From assembly GCF_001636425.1 (NCBI RefSeq), contig NZ_KV440953.1, positions 1,066,847 to 1,130,846 of the forward strand: a stretch of 64,000 nt of DNA. The letters run 5' to 3'. The notes beneath the pieces were generated by a model. It saw only the letters and a list, made by a program, of their open reading frames with translations. It searched no databases and was not told where the DNA came from. Positions 24,717 through 32,892 of the stretch are shown piece by piece. Numbering within the stretch: the stretch's first letter is position 1; each line of letters begins with the position of its first letter. This DNA comes from Heyndrickxia acidicola (GTDB lineage: Bacteria > Bacillota > Bacilli > Bacillales > Bacillaceae_C). The position numbers and the translations under genes were made by a program.

Positions 24717-24870
24717 GAAAAGCGTAAGCGCCTTGCTCATCGGCGTACGGATTTCATCGTCTTTGACTGAGATAAAGGAAACACAGCGAGGCTGTTCACG
24801 AGCTGATGTTGACTTATCGCAGGGAAGAGACGTAGAAATCCGTACGCCGATAGGCGCTGGAGCTAGACAG
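24717..24870 (+). repeat. ~150-bp palindromic 3'-UTR repeat, copy C
   Basis: It begins a few nt after the nucleotidase stop codon. Outer arms ATCGGCGTACGGATTTC (24739-24755) and GAAATCCGTACGCCGAT (24835-24851) are perfectly complementary over 17 bp. TAGACAG occurs at both edges (24708-24714 and 24864-24870). The flank TGACTACACTATGTAAATTT resembles that after copy B. Confidence 0.9.
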
Positions 24871-24894
24871 TGACTACACTATGTAAATTTAATT

Positions 24895-24931
24895 AAAATA
24901 GCCTGAGGCAACCTAACCTCAGGCTATTTTA
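24895..24931. terminator. Terminator after the nucleotidase and its repeat
   Basis: AAAATAGCCTGAGG pairs with CCTCAGGCTATTTT, a 14-bp stem. It ends the nucleotidase transcript including repeat copy C and is also usable from the minus strand. Confidence 0.9.
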
Positions 24932-25009
24932 AAGTCCTTTATTGCAAGACAATTCATCCGAATATAAACTGCCAAGAAAAATAGGGCAATCTCGTAGGTG
25001 CCCCATAAT

Positions 25010-25249
25010 CTATTCATTATCAACTTGTTTACTATAATATGCATTGATTTCTTTATTCTTCACTTTGAAGAAGAACCAAAATCCGATACCAGTTATTATT
25101 GCAACTATATCGTTTGAGATAAAAGAGGACAAATCTAATGATTTGCTAACAAAGAAATCAAATAAGATGTGACAGACTGCAAAAATCCAACCGCCAAACA
25201 TACCCACCATAAACGGAATACTTGCCAACTGTTTTAACAAATCCTTCAC
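25010..25249 (-). CDS. Small two-helix membrane protein, unknown
   Basis: A 79-residue protein with two hydrophobic segments (about residues 11-33, FMVGMFGGWIFAVCHILFDF, and 45-63, IVAIITGIGFWFFF) and a charged tail. GTG 25247-25249 with AGGGG 4 nt upstream is the probable start. It has no recognised domain; the size and topology fit small holin-like or stress membrane proteins, but that is only a resemblance. Confidence 0.55.
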   Translation of the reverse strand: MKDLLKQLASIPFMVGMFGGWIFAVCHILFDFFVSKSLDLSSFISNDIVAIITGIGFWFFFKVKNKEINAYYSKQVDNE

Positions 25250-25588
25250 TTTACCCCTGCTTTCTCCAGTTTAATTTCCAAAAGTAACTTAGCTCTTGAA
25301 ACCTTATTTATAACATTCTTTTTATCAAACGTTGAATAGATTCTTATGTTTCACTGTCCGTGGCATCTTTACTACTACTTTTCCATGTATAAAAATTTGC
25401 ATCCAAAACATAAAAGCTTAAATAGTAGTAATAGTAGGTGTAATCATTGTTCTAGAATATTTATTATACCTTATATTCTGAATTAATAAAGAGTAGCAAG
25501 GAAAGTAGAATGAGGTAATTTTATCCAATGGTTAGAAGGAGGTTTTAATTCTTAGAGTAGAGGTAAAGTAAAGGATGAATATCGATGT
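25250..25588. other. Gene-free spacer
   Basis: About 340 nt of AT-rich DNA between the small membrane protein and the terminator of the stress-protein gene. A short minus-strand frame (FWMQIFIHGKVVVKMPRT) has no binding site. Nothing else is supported. Confidence 0.4.
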
Positions 25589-25615
25589 AAAAAACCGCTA
25601 TCCTGAAGAAGCGGC
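25589..25615 (-). terminator. Terminator of the glycine-zipper stress gene
   Basis: On the minus strand CCGCT and AGCGG close a short hairpin followed by six T, 35 nt after the stop. Confidence 0.75.
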
Positions 25616-25649
25616 ATGAAATATGTTAATATTGGTCATCATTGACTAT

Positions 25650-26120
25650 TTAAATACCTTGATTCCTGTCTTTAGGATGTGCATTGGTATCAACTAAAAC
25701 TAGAATTCTCCCTTCTGTAATGTCAGTTTGATAACGCCCTGCTTCCTCTTCTGGAATGCCTAAACCAATTAAGGCTCCAGCAATGCCACCAACTCCAGCG
25801 CCGGCAGCTGCACCCGTTAAAGTGGCTGCAATAGGCCCTATAGCAAGTATTGGCCCTATTCCCGGTATGGCAAGGGCCCCGACTCCAGCCATTAAACCAG
25901 CAAGACCGCCCAGGATTCCCCCTGTTGCTGCACCAGCTGCAACACCTTCCTCTGTGCGAGTGCCGGTCTCTTCATTAATTTCCATTACTTCTTCTTTGTG
26001 CTTAGCAATAACGGAAATATCCTCTGAATCATAGCCTTCTTGTTTAAGATCCTCAATCGCTTCTACTGCCTCGTGTGCGTCGTAATACACTCCAACTACT
26101 CGCATATTATGTTCTTCCAC
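25650..26120 (-). CDS. General-stress-protein-17M-like glycine-zipper protein
   Basis: A 156-residue protein. The N-terminal YflT/GSP17M-like domain is at about residues 6-48 (MRVVGVYYDAHEAVEAIEDL, GYDSEDISVIAKHKEE). A Gly/Ala-rich hydrophobic centre follows with repeated GGxxG patterns (GAATGGILGGLAGLMAGVGA), a glycine-zipper likely to sit in or on the membrane. GTG 26118-26120 is favoured because GGAGG lies 8 nt upstream; an ATG 15 nt further up lacks its own site. A sigma-B-type promoter directly upstream supports a general-stress role. Confidence 0.8.
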   Translation of the reverse strand: MEEHNMRVVGVYYDAHEAVEAIEDLKQEGYDSEDISVIAKHKEEVMEINEETGTRTEEGVAAGAATGGILGGLAGLMAGVGALAIPGIGPILAIGPIAATLTGAAAGAGVGGIAGALIGLGIPEEEAGRYQTDITEGRILVLVDTNAHPKDRNQGI

Positions 26121-26160
26121 TCTTTTCGCCTCCATTCATCTATTTTTCCTTATTCTAATC

Positions 26161-26186
26161 GTACCCAGTGAGACGGTTAAATAAAC
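26161..26186 (-). promoter_or_regulatory. Predicted sigma-B promoter
   Basis: Minus strand GTTTAT, 14-nt spacer, GGGTAC, against the B. subtilis consensus GTTTAA-N12-15-GGGTAT. The -10 box ends about 40 nt before the GTG of the stress-protein gene, a normal leader length. Confidence 0.75.
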
Positions 26187-26327
26187 GTTTAAAAAAGCAC
26201 AAACTAATAGATAGGTTGTGCATGTTGTTTATTTTGTTAAAAGAGATTTAATAAACTCATGTTAAGGTTAGAATCTTAAGGGTAAAAAATAACAAAGGAT
26301 AGAACTTAAGCGGAAGGGCGTAAGCAT

Positions 26328-26522
26328 ATGGAAAGAACAACACTTATTGTAACAAAACGTAAAATCACCTTCTGTCCATTTATCCTTAAAAACGTAACGC
26401 ATGAAATTACATTCCTCAATATGCAAGGAGAAGAAGATATCATAACGACATGCACTGGAATTGAAGACCGCTGCGAGAAATGTTCATTACTTATGCCCTA
26501 TCACGATAACAGCCAAGAATGA
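26328..26522 (+). CDS. 64-residue Cys-containing protein, unknown
   Basis: A small protein with CPF near residue 18 and a C-terminal CTGIEDRCEKC cluster that could bind a metal. GGAAGGG lies about 10 nt before ATG and a strong terminator starts right after the stop, so it is a compact single-gene unit. I do not recognise a family; the Cys spacing hints at a small zinc-ribbon-like fold. Confidence 0.6.
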   Translation: MERTTLIVTKRKITFCPFILKNVTHEITFLNMQGEEDIITTCTGIEDRCEKCSLLMPYHDNSQE

Positions 26523-26523
26523 C

Positions 26524-26558
26524 CAAAAAAGGGATCTTATTGTAAGATCCCTTTTTTT
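26524..26558. terminator. Bidirectional terminator
   Basis: AAAAAAGGGATCTTA and TAAGATCCCTTTTTT pair perfectly. It serves the 64-codon gene on the plus strand and, on the minus strand, ends the transcript carrying repeat copy D. Confidence 0.9.
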
Positions 26559-26614
26559 AAAAGGCTAAGAGTATAAAAATTCACAAGAAATAAATGTATT
26601 AACCAATGTAGTCT

Positions 26615-26747
26615 CTGTCTAGCTACATCGTCTATCAGCTAGCGAATGTCTACTTCTCCCCCTGCGATAAGTCAACCTCTAGTTTCCTTTATCTCAGTCG
26701 AAGACTATGAAATTCGTACACCGATGAGAATGGCGGTTTCTCTTTTC
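26615..26747 (-). repeat. ~150-bp palindromic 3'-UTR repeat, copy D
   Basis: Reverse-oriented, more diverged copy: on the minus strand GAAAAGAGAAACCGCC starts it and AGCTAGACAG ends it, followed by AGACTACATTGGTTAATACA. It starts 8 nt after the stop of the 51-codon minus-strand gene, so orientation and position relative to the upstream gene match copies A-C. Confidence 0.85.
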
Positions 26748-26755
26748 TTATTTAT

Positions 26756-26911
26756 TCAGTTATTTGGTAATTTATTATCTGAATCTGCATTATTTAGACG
26801 CTCAACAAAGGAATCCTTACAATGAAACAAATAATCCAAGTAGGAGTTTAATTCAAATTGATTATTTTGAACAAAGTCGGTTAATCCAAGCCTTTCTTCT
26901 TCAACACTCAT
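26756..26911 (-). CDS. 51-residue acidic protein, unknown
   Basis: ATG 26909-26911 with AAGGAG 9 nt upstream encodes MSVEEERLGLTDFVQNNQFE continuing LNSYLDYLFHCKDSFVERL. It is helical and acidic, with no signal peptide. The size resembles small sporulation or regulatory proteins, but no motif secures that. The stop is followed by repeat copy D and a terminator. A longer in-frame start (26938) has no binding site. Confidence 0.55.
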   Translation of the reverse strand: MSVEEERLGLTDFVQNNQFELNSYLDYLFHCKDSFVERLNNADSDNKLPNN

Positions 26912-27339
26912 TTGTATGCACTCCTTATTTCTAGACACTTAAAAAATGAATTGCAGTACTGGCTCCGCCTTCGCCAAATACCATGATAGCCACAGCCGCT
27001 ATCCAACCTATTTTTATTATAGATGATAGCGCTTTCATTATCAAGAGGTGAAGTATGGGCAATTGGATACATTTTATTCATACAATTGCTCGTTTGCTCA
27101 AACTAATATTAGAAATTTCCAGCATAGAAAACCCCATGCTCTTAAGCAAAATGAATAGTTATACGGATAAAGGAGAGTTTTAACGCGGTTCAACAACTCT
27201 TTTTGATTGCAAGTGGACGGTTTTAGACACTTTTTATTATTGTTGTGTGGCTGTTGACATGGGGATCATAATTAGGGGAATTAGAATTTTTTCTAAAATC
27301 ATTTCTTTTCTCTAATAGGCCCACAGGTTAAGTTTTAAG
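26912..27339. other. Intergenic region with one candidate small gene
   Basis: About 430 nt upstream of the 51-codon gene and downstream of adaA. Apart from the possible 42-codon frame at 27055-27183 there is no recognisable feature. Confidence 0.4.
27055..27183 (+). CDS. Possible 42-residue amphipathic peptide
   Basis: AGAGGTG lies 4 nt before ATG 27055; the peptide MGNWIHFIHTIARLLKLILE continues ISSIENPMLLSKM. The first half could form an amphipathic membrane helix. There is no terminator or homologue known to me, so this is tentative. Confidence 0.3.
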   Translation: MGNWIHFIHTIARLLKLILEISSIENPMLLSKMNSYTDKGEF

Positions 27340-27897
27340 TTAGCAGCTCATTTTTTTCCGATAATGACTCGGTGAACACTCATTTACACCCCTGAACACC
27401 TTATAAAAGTTGGACAAGCTCCGAAATCCTGACTCAAAACATATGTCAATAACCGGAAGATCTGTTGTTTTTAAAAGGTGTGATGCTTTATCTATTCTCA
27501 CCTTTTCCAGATAGGTACGCGGTGTTTCTGAAGTAAGCTGCTTAAACAGGCGTTCCAAATAAAAAGAACTCACCCCCACATGCTTGGAAATATCCTCGAG
27601 CAAAATATTCTGTTTATAATTTTCTAACAAAAAGCTTATAACATTGTTAATCAGACACATTTGAGGCGTTTGCTCCTTTTCTGGCTGACACCTCTTACAA
27701 GGACGATATCCCGATTTCTCTGCTTCTATTCTTTTAAAGTAAAATTCTACGTTGCTCTTTTTAGGTTTTCTAGAACGGCAGGATGGACGGCAATATATTT
27801 TTGTCGTTTTAACAGCTGTAAAAAAAATTCCGTCATACTCCCCATCACACACAAGAAACTTTTCCCACATTTCATCAAATAATAAATCAATACTCAT
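27340..27897 (-). CDS. adaA: AdaA: methylphosphotriester-DNA methyltransferase and transcriptional activator
   Basis: A 185-residue protein. The N-terminal Ada metal domain has the four Cys in IYCRPSC and GYRPCKRCQP; the first Cys accepts a methyl group from phosphotriesters. The C-terminal AraC-type helix-turn-helix pair is at about 85-180 (LLEDISKHVGVSSFYLERLF, PRTYLEKVRIDKASHLL). Methylated AdaA activates the adaptive response in B. subtilis. It follows the methylguanine methyltransferase gene by 53 nt on the same strand, as in ada operons. It is slightly shorter than B. subtilis AdaA. Confidence 0.9.
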   Translation of the reverse strand: MSIDLLFDEMWEKFLVCDGEYDGIFFTAVKTTKIYCRPSCRSRKPKKSNVEFYFKRIEAEKSGYRPCKRCQPEKEQTPQMCLINNVISFLLENYKQNILLEDISKHVGVSSFYLERLFKQLTSETPRTYLEKVRIDKASHLLKTTDLPVIDICFESGFRSLSNFYKVFRGVNECSPSHYRKKMSC

Positions 27898-27950
27898 CCC
27901 GTAATCACTTCCTTTACAGTTTTCTTTAGGGTTATTTTCCGTCCAAATCT

Positions 27951-28952
27951 CTATTCAATCTTACTTAATTCTTCACCGCTAAAAGAAGCTTCCATCTCCA
28001 ATAAATACTTTTTCCTCTCCAGTCCGCCACTGTATCCAGTCAGTTCCCCGCTTTCACCAATCACTCTGTGGCAAGGAATTAAAATAGCAATTCGATTTGT
28101 GCTATTTGCACGTCCAACGGCTCTGACCGCCTTGGATTTTCCCATTAATTCAGCCTGAAATTTATAAGTACTGATTTTTCCATAAGGAATGGTTAGCAAA
28201 AGGTCCCAGGCTTTGAGTTGAAAATCAGTACCCATACTTGCAAGAGGAATAGAGAACTTTTTCCGTGTACCAGAAAAATACTCGCCCAGCTCTTTATATA
28301 GCTGCACACTTACCATACTGTCATCCTGCTTAAACTGGCCTTTTATTGTTGATTTTATGGCCAGAAGCTCTGTTGAAAGCTCTTTTCTATCTGCAAATTC
28401 AAGGAGACACAGCTTCCCATCAATAAAACAACCAATCATTGCACCAACTGGAGTCCAAAAACGGTGATAGAGGATAATCCTGTCTGTTTCAGTTGATAAA
28501 TGGTTTTCTTCCTCTAATAGGGCATTTATTCTTTTCATATTAAGATACTGATGCAAATCCGCATGATGTTGGTTCTGAAACCATTTTTCAGCTAAAGCAT
28601 AGGATTCTCCCAAGGCTGAAATACTTTCCCTTAGGTAAGCATCATGCCTGATATCATTGGCATAATTTCTTATAATCCCTTTTACTGCCTGTGATTCATT
28701 GCCATTTCCCAATGGGCTGCATGCATCGCACTCCTTGTACCCTAAAGAGATAAGATCAATCAATCTGTGTGAAAAAATGACATTCTGCTCATCCGTCATA
28801 TGCATGTGGCATCCAGGACAACAAACGATGCCTTTAAATGGGAATCCGATAAAATAGTCCTTAGGAACCCTTTTTTCAAGATACATCTTATAAAACTTCT
28901 GATAATTGGGGTCATCAGGAGAAATAAGAGAGATCCGGTTCAATTGATTCAT
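27951..28952 (-). CDS. O6-methylguanine-DNA methyltransferase with N-terminal Ada-like Cys4 domain
   Basis: A 333-residue fusion. The C-terminal methyltransferase domain carries the acceptor-site PCHRV (Cys294), RAVGRANSTN and YSGGLERKKYLL. The N-terminal ~75 residues contain IVCCPGC and GYKECDAC, which line up with IYCRPSC and GYRPCKRC of Ada metal domains, so all four zinc Cys positions are kept although the rest is diverged. It repairs O6-alkylguanine by suicidal alkyl transfer. ATG 28950-28952 behind AAAGGAG (8 nt) is chosen. It lies upstream of adaA in an operon. Confidence 0.85.
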   Translation of the reverse strand: MNQLNRISLISPDDPNYQKFYKMYLEKRVPKDYFIGFPFKGIVCCPGCHMHMTDEQNVIFSHRLIDLISLGYKECDACSPLGNGNESQAVKGIIRNYANDIRHDAYLRESISALGESYALAEKWFQNQHHADLHQYLNMKRINALLEEENHLSTETDRIILYHRFWTPVGAMIGCFIDGKLCLLEFADRKELSTELLAIKSTIKGQFKQDDSMVSVQLYKELGEYFSGTRKKFSIPLASMGTDFQLKAWDLLLTIPYGKISTYKFQAELMGKSKAVRAVGRANSTNRIAILIPCHRVIGESGELTGYSGGLERKKYLLEMEASFSGEELSKIE

Positions 28953-29388
28953 GACATTAACTCCTTTCATTTCACAAATTTCATCCTGCATTTATTTGGC
29001 CATTCTCATTCCATACGCTTATTCTAACAAATACCGGCAAATGCCGGCCTCCTATTTCTTGCTCTTATAATCGAGCCATTGCTCCAACTTACATGATTAA
29101 ATTGTTCACGCCATGAATAATTGTACTAACTTTTTCACAATTAAGGAGATTGAAATACTAATAGGTACATTAAAATGAAAAAGAGCATTTTTTTGCTTAG
29201 TAAATATGTAGGATACACTTTCTGTCCTTTTTATGATAAATTGAGATTTCAGTGAAATAGGAACATTTCTTATTCACTTAAAAGGAAAAAATTACTGTAA
29301 TAAGATATACATGGATACATTAAAAAAACTGCACAATTCGACAGGACTGTGTTACTATTATGAAGATAATTAACTAAGGATGGTTGTA
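28953..29388. other. Divergent intergenic region between ada operon and murA
   Basis: Promoters of both units must lie here. CCGGCAAATGCCGG at about 29034-29047 is a small palindrome. I cannot place convincing -35/-10 boxes; nothing else is visible. Confidence 0.4.
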
Positions 29389-30684
29389 ATGACAAGAGTT
29401 ATTAAAATAGAAAAGTCGAAAGAAGTTTTCGGCACGGTAGAAATTCCAGGAGCTAAAAACAGTGCATTAGGCTTGGTAGCTGCATGCTGTTTAACGACGA
29501 AACCTGTCGTTTTAACAGGCATTCCTAATATATTAGATATAAAAAACATTTGCAATATAGGTACAGATATTGGACTGACTATTGACTATAGAGATGCAAA
29601 CGAAATGGTTGTTGACAGCTCAAAAATACATACAACTGTTTTAAACCATAAACTGACCTCTTCTTTTAGAGCTTCCTATTACTTTGTTGGTTCTTTGCTG
29701 GCAAGGTTTAAAAAAGTTGAAGTCGGCTACCCTGGCGGTGATGACTTCGGATCACGTCCAATCGACCAGCATATTAAAGGTTTAAAAGCGTTAGGAGCCA
29801 GATTCCTTTTTTTCAATGATTACTATACAGTCGAAGCGGAAGAATTAAAAGGTGCAGATATTTTCTTTGACACCATTACTTCAGGTGCAACGATTAATCT
29901 GATTATGGCTGCAAGCCTTGCAAAGGGTAAGACAACGATTCATAATGCTGCAACAGATCCAGAAGTCGTTGACGTTGCCAATATGATTAATTTAATGGGC
30001 GGAAAAATCCGTGGTGCAGGCACGAGTAAAATAATCATTGAAGGCGTAGAAGAACTGCATGGCTGCCAATATCAGGTTATTCCCGACAGACTCATTGCTG
30101 GTTCCCTTCTAATGACCGTGGGAATTGCTGGCGGCAAGCTAAAGCTTGAAAATGTAATTCCCGAACATTTGGATTCCTGCTTGAATAAACTTCTGGAAGT
30201 GGGCTTCGAGTTCGAAATTGATCCTAATTCCATTACGGCTACCTGCCGAAAAGACGTAAAAGGAATTGATATTATCACTGGCATGTATCCAGGTCTTGCT
30301 ACAGATCTTCAGCAGCCTTTTACCAGCCTTCTATTAAAAATACAAGGAAAGAGCACTGTCACAGACACTGTTTATCCAAAACGCTTCGCCCATGTATCTG
30401 AATTAAAGAAAATGGGTGCCAACATCAAGGTGGTTGGCAATAAGGCAATCATCCAAGGAGGCATTCCTCTTCATGGGGAAACAGTCTACGCGAAGGATGT
30501 AAGAGCTGGTACCTCCTTGATTCTTGCTGCCATGCAGGCTGAAGGCGTAACAACTATTAAAGATATTGCTCACATAGAACGCGGTTATGAAGACGCAATT
30601 GGCATCTTCAGCCAAATTGGTGTTCCTATTTGGTCTGAGGAAGAAGCCAATGAGCCCCTACTTCAAAATGCTTATTCTAATTAA
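29389..30684 (+). CDS. murA: MurA-like UDP-GlcNAc enolpyruvyl transferase with Asp at the catalytic Cys position
   Basis: A 431-residue EPSP/MurA-fold protein. Conserved residues are Lys23-Asn24 (PGAKNSALG), Arg123 (GSRPIDQHIKG), the catalytic Asp in YPGLATDLQQP and the Arg of DVRAGTSLIL. The flexible-loop residue equal to E. coli Cys115 is Asp118 (PGGDDFG; GAT at 29740-29742). MurA makes UDP-GlcNAc-enolpyruvate, the first step of peptidoglycan synthesis; Asp at this position is known to give fosfomycin resistance. It is monocistronic and probably an extra paralogue. ATG 29389 suits the AAGGATGG site better than ATG 29380. Confidence 0.85.
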   Translation: MTRVIKIEKSKEVFGTVEIPGAKNSALGLVAACCLTTKPVVLTGIPNILDIKNICNIGTDIGLTIDYRDANEMVVDSSKIHTTVLNHKLTSSFRASYYFVGSLLARFKKVEVGYPGGDDFGSRPIDQHIKGLKALGARFLFFNDYYTVEAEELKGADIFFDTITSGATINLIMAASLAKGKTTIHNAATDPEVVDVANMINLMGGKIRGAGTSKIIIEGVEELHGCQYQVIPDRLIAGSLLMTVGIAGGKLKLENVIPEHLDSCLNKLLEVGFEFEIDPNSITATCRKDVKGIDIITGMYPGLATDLQQPFTSLLLKIQGKSTVTDTVYPKRFAHVSELKKMGANIKVVGNKAIIQGGIPLHGETVYAKDVRAGTSLILAAMQAEGVTTIKDIAHIERGYEDAIGIFSQIGVPIWSEEEANEPLLQNAYSN

Positions 30685-30773
30685 TGAAAGAAGTTCTGGA
30701 AAAACTTCTTCTGTTTTCTACCACAAAACAAGAACTTACAACTAGAAATGCAGAGTAAATTTCATAACAATTC

Positions 30774-30800
30774 GCACCGTATTTAACGGTGCTTTTTTTT
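30774..30800 (+). terminator. Terminator downstream of murA
   Basis: GCACCGT-ATTTA-ACGGTGC followed by eight T, about 90 nt after the stop. Confidence 0.85.
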
Positions 30801-30907
30801 GAAAAAAAATAACCTAGTTCCCTTTGACGTTCTACATTATCTGTTTCTTCAAATAAATCTGAAGCTGTTAATTTAGAAGTGGTATCGTTGTAAATTGTTT
30901 CCCTTTA

Positions 30908-30929
30908 TAGACTATACATATATAGTCTA
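30908..30929. promoter_or_regulatory. 22-bp palindrome in a gene-free region
   Basis: TAGACTATA-CATA-TATAGTCTA, perfect 9-bp arms. It looks like an operator for a dimeric regulator, but no gene start lies near on either strand. Confidence 0.35.
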
Positions 30930-31332
30930 ATGTTTAGATAAATCTCTTTCATAGTATAGCTTCGAATCCTACACAATACTTCTTTTATTACGCTTCCCAG
31001 TTAGTTCAACAAAAAAAGGACATATTGTCCCAGTGAGTACTTAATAATCAACGTTTTTCTTCTTTCTTCTAAATCATTAATTTTTTTATATACTTTTTAA
31101 AACATTTCGATTTAGTGAGAATTCTATCTTTTTAACAATTTTATAAATCAGTAATTCCAGTAAATACAAAATAAATAAAAGAGCTAAAAGCTTTCCTATA
31201 CCAAAATTAACGACTTTCTCTCCTTAAATGATTGACTACTACTATTCACCAAATTCTTTTAAAAAAGCTTCTTAGTTTGCCTCGTTAGGACAAGAAGAAA
31301 AAGAGCTGCCAAAAAGCAGAGCTATATGCAAT

Positions 31333-31627
31333 TTAAGGACCTGTAAGTTGAGAATCCATCAACTTAGGTATGATTGTTTTCATTTCTATTAAACCTTCTA
31401 TTACTAAATTACATTCGATTGCAACTAAACCGTTTATCTTTAGCCGCTTTTATATCCGAGAGGCAGTCTTCTACTATAGTTGCATTTGTAATGTTGTATT
31501 TTTCTATAATCGTTTTAACCAAATCTGCTTTATTTAATGATCGTATTTGTTGGATAAGGATTGCCTAGTAACTTCATTTTTTCTATATCTAATTTTCTTT
31601 TTCTTGAAGCTGCAATCCCATAGAACT
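31333..31627 (-). pseudogene. HAD-superfamily hydrolase fragment, frameshifted
   Basis: Three frames on the minus strand together spell a HAD C-terminal half: YGIAASRKRKLDIEKMKLLG, then KADLVKTIIEKYNITNATIV with EDCLSDIKAAKD (the usual motif IV region), then GLVAIECNLVIEGLIEMKTI up to a stop at 31333. At least two frameshifts separate them, and the N-terminal half with the nucleophilic DxD motif is missing. This is a decayed remnant of a phosphoglycolate-phosphatase-like gene. Confidence 0.6.
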
Positions 31628-31645
31628 TTTAATTATGTATTTATT

Positions 31646-31957
31646 TTATAGCCTAATAGATCTGAATGTTACCGATAAAATGTCCGTATTAATTAATTCT
31701 TGTTGTAACTTCTCTTTTAAAATCTTTCCCCTAAAGTTATGCTCACCTTTAATAATTTCTATATCTTCGTATTCACTTTCTGCTAGTTCAAATATTTCAG
31801 GGTACTCTAAAGCCCAACTACTTAATTCCTTAACAAGTTCGTTTGATATAGGAAACTCCTCTAACTCAAAATTCGTGTCACAATCAGAACACCAAATTGG
31901 ATCGGCGAAATCAGCCTCAACTCTTAGATTTTTATGTTTACAATTTTTAAAGCGCAT
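31646..31957 (-). CDS. 103-residue protein with a Cys/His knuckle, unknown
   Basis: The N-terminus MRFKNCKHKNLRVEADFADP followed by IWCSDCDTNFEL has Cys6, His8 and a CxxC that could hold zinc; the rest is acidic and helical. It resembles uncharacterised Bacillus proteins that I know only as hypothetical. AGAGGGG is 5 nt before ATG. It is the only intact gene in this gene-poor stretch. Confidence 0.65.
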   Translation of the reverse strand: MRFKNCKHKNLRVEADFADPIWCSDCDTNFELEEFPISNELVKELSSWALEYPEIFELAESEYEDIEIIKGEHNFRGKILKEKLQQELINTDILSVTFRSIRL

Positions 31958-32248
31958 GAAGACCCCTCTTTTTCTTTATTTATACTAATTCTTTATATCC
32001 TTTTTAATTTTACCGTTTTCTTCTTTAAATAGCATTTATTATATCTGTACTCCGTTCCAATAGATAGGTTAATTTATAGGAAATAAAAATGGCCTTACAA
32101 GTAAATTTTCATCTAACCTGTTCTTTTAATTCATAAAAAAGAGCCTAGTGACAAGGGGATGATCTTAGAATTCCCTATCAAATTCATCAGCCGATTAAAA
32201 TCATTCGTTATATAAAATTAATTTGTATCATCAATGATTGAATCATAT

Positions 32249-32608
32249 TTAATTGGACATGGAATGTTTACCATCCAACAAGTATATCAGAACGTGGTTG
32301 ACAATGACGAGGACTCCGAATAGTACCGCTAAAGAAGGCTGGCCTGCATCCCAGAGAGCTAAGGCTGCTGAGCCGAAAAAAACGAATTCAAAAACAAAAC
32401 GTAACCAGCCATTTAACTGCCTCGACGATTTCGGCGCCCCAAACATTCCCCATAGAACGACAGCAAGGAATGGACCTCCAATGCCAAATATAATTTTTAT
32501 TAACAGTCCGCTTTCAGTTTTGAACCCCCAGTAACAAATCGCTCCCAGCACGCATAGCTCCAAGAGAAAGGCTAATGCCAGACTGGAGTATTTTATTCCG
32601 ATCATCAT
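32249..32608 (-). CDS. YrdB-family four-helix membrane protein
   Basis: A 119-residue hydrophobic protein with four predicted helices (starting MMIGIKYSSLALAFLLELCV) and the conserved linker WGMFGAPKSSRQLNGWLRFV between helices 2 and 3, typical of YrdB/DUF2568 proteins. The function is unknown. ATG 32606-32608 is chosen because GGGGG lies 8 nt upstream. Confidence 0.75.
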   Translation of the reverse strand: MMIGIKYSSLALAFLLELCVLGAICYWGFKTESGLLIKIIFGIGGPFLAVVLWGMFGAPKSSRQLNGWLRFVFEFVFFGSAALALWDAGQPSLAVLFGVLVIVNHVLIYLLDGKHSMSN

Positions 32609-32892
32609 CAAGTGAACCCCCTGCTGAAGATACCATTTTTTCACAAACACTGTACTGAGATATATTCGGTATAGCCCACATTTATTCAGTTCCTTGGATA
32701 AATGGTAAAAATCTCAAAACCTGTAGTGATGCCTCAGCAGTACTGGGCATGAGATTTTCTTTTAATATGTCCTCATTTTATAAACCACTAAAAGTATTAA
32801 TTAGGTTTTTGGGTATTAAAAATAGCAGAATTTATCCATTTCACTTTGTACAAGATGAATAGACTGCCAACTTCACCAGTTGTTTTTAACTC

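Larger units (their letters stand above)
30685..31332. other. Gene-poor AT-rich region
   Basis: Downstream of murA. It holds a terminator, a 22-bp palindrome at 30908-30929, and two minus-strand frames that look protein-like but lack starts (about 30690-30890, and 31086-31218 with a hydrophobic stretch). These may be decayed genes. Confidence 0.45.

Noticed and set aside
31086-31218. Small hydrophobic protein on the minus strand
   Set aside because: AAGGAGAG precedes the frame, but no ATG, GTG or TTG lies at a usable distance; at best a decayed gene.
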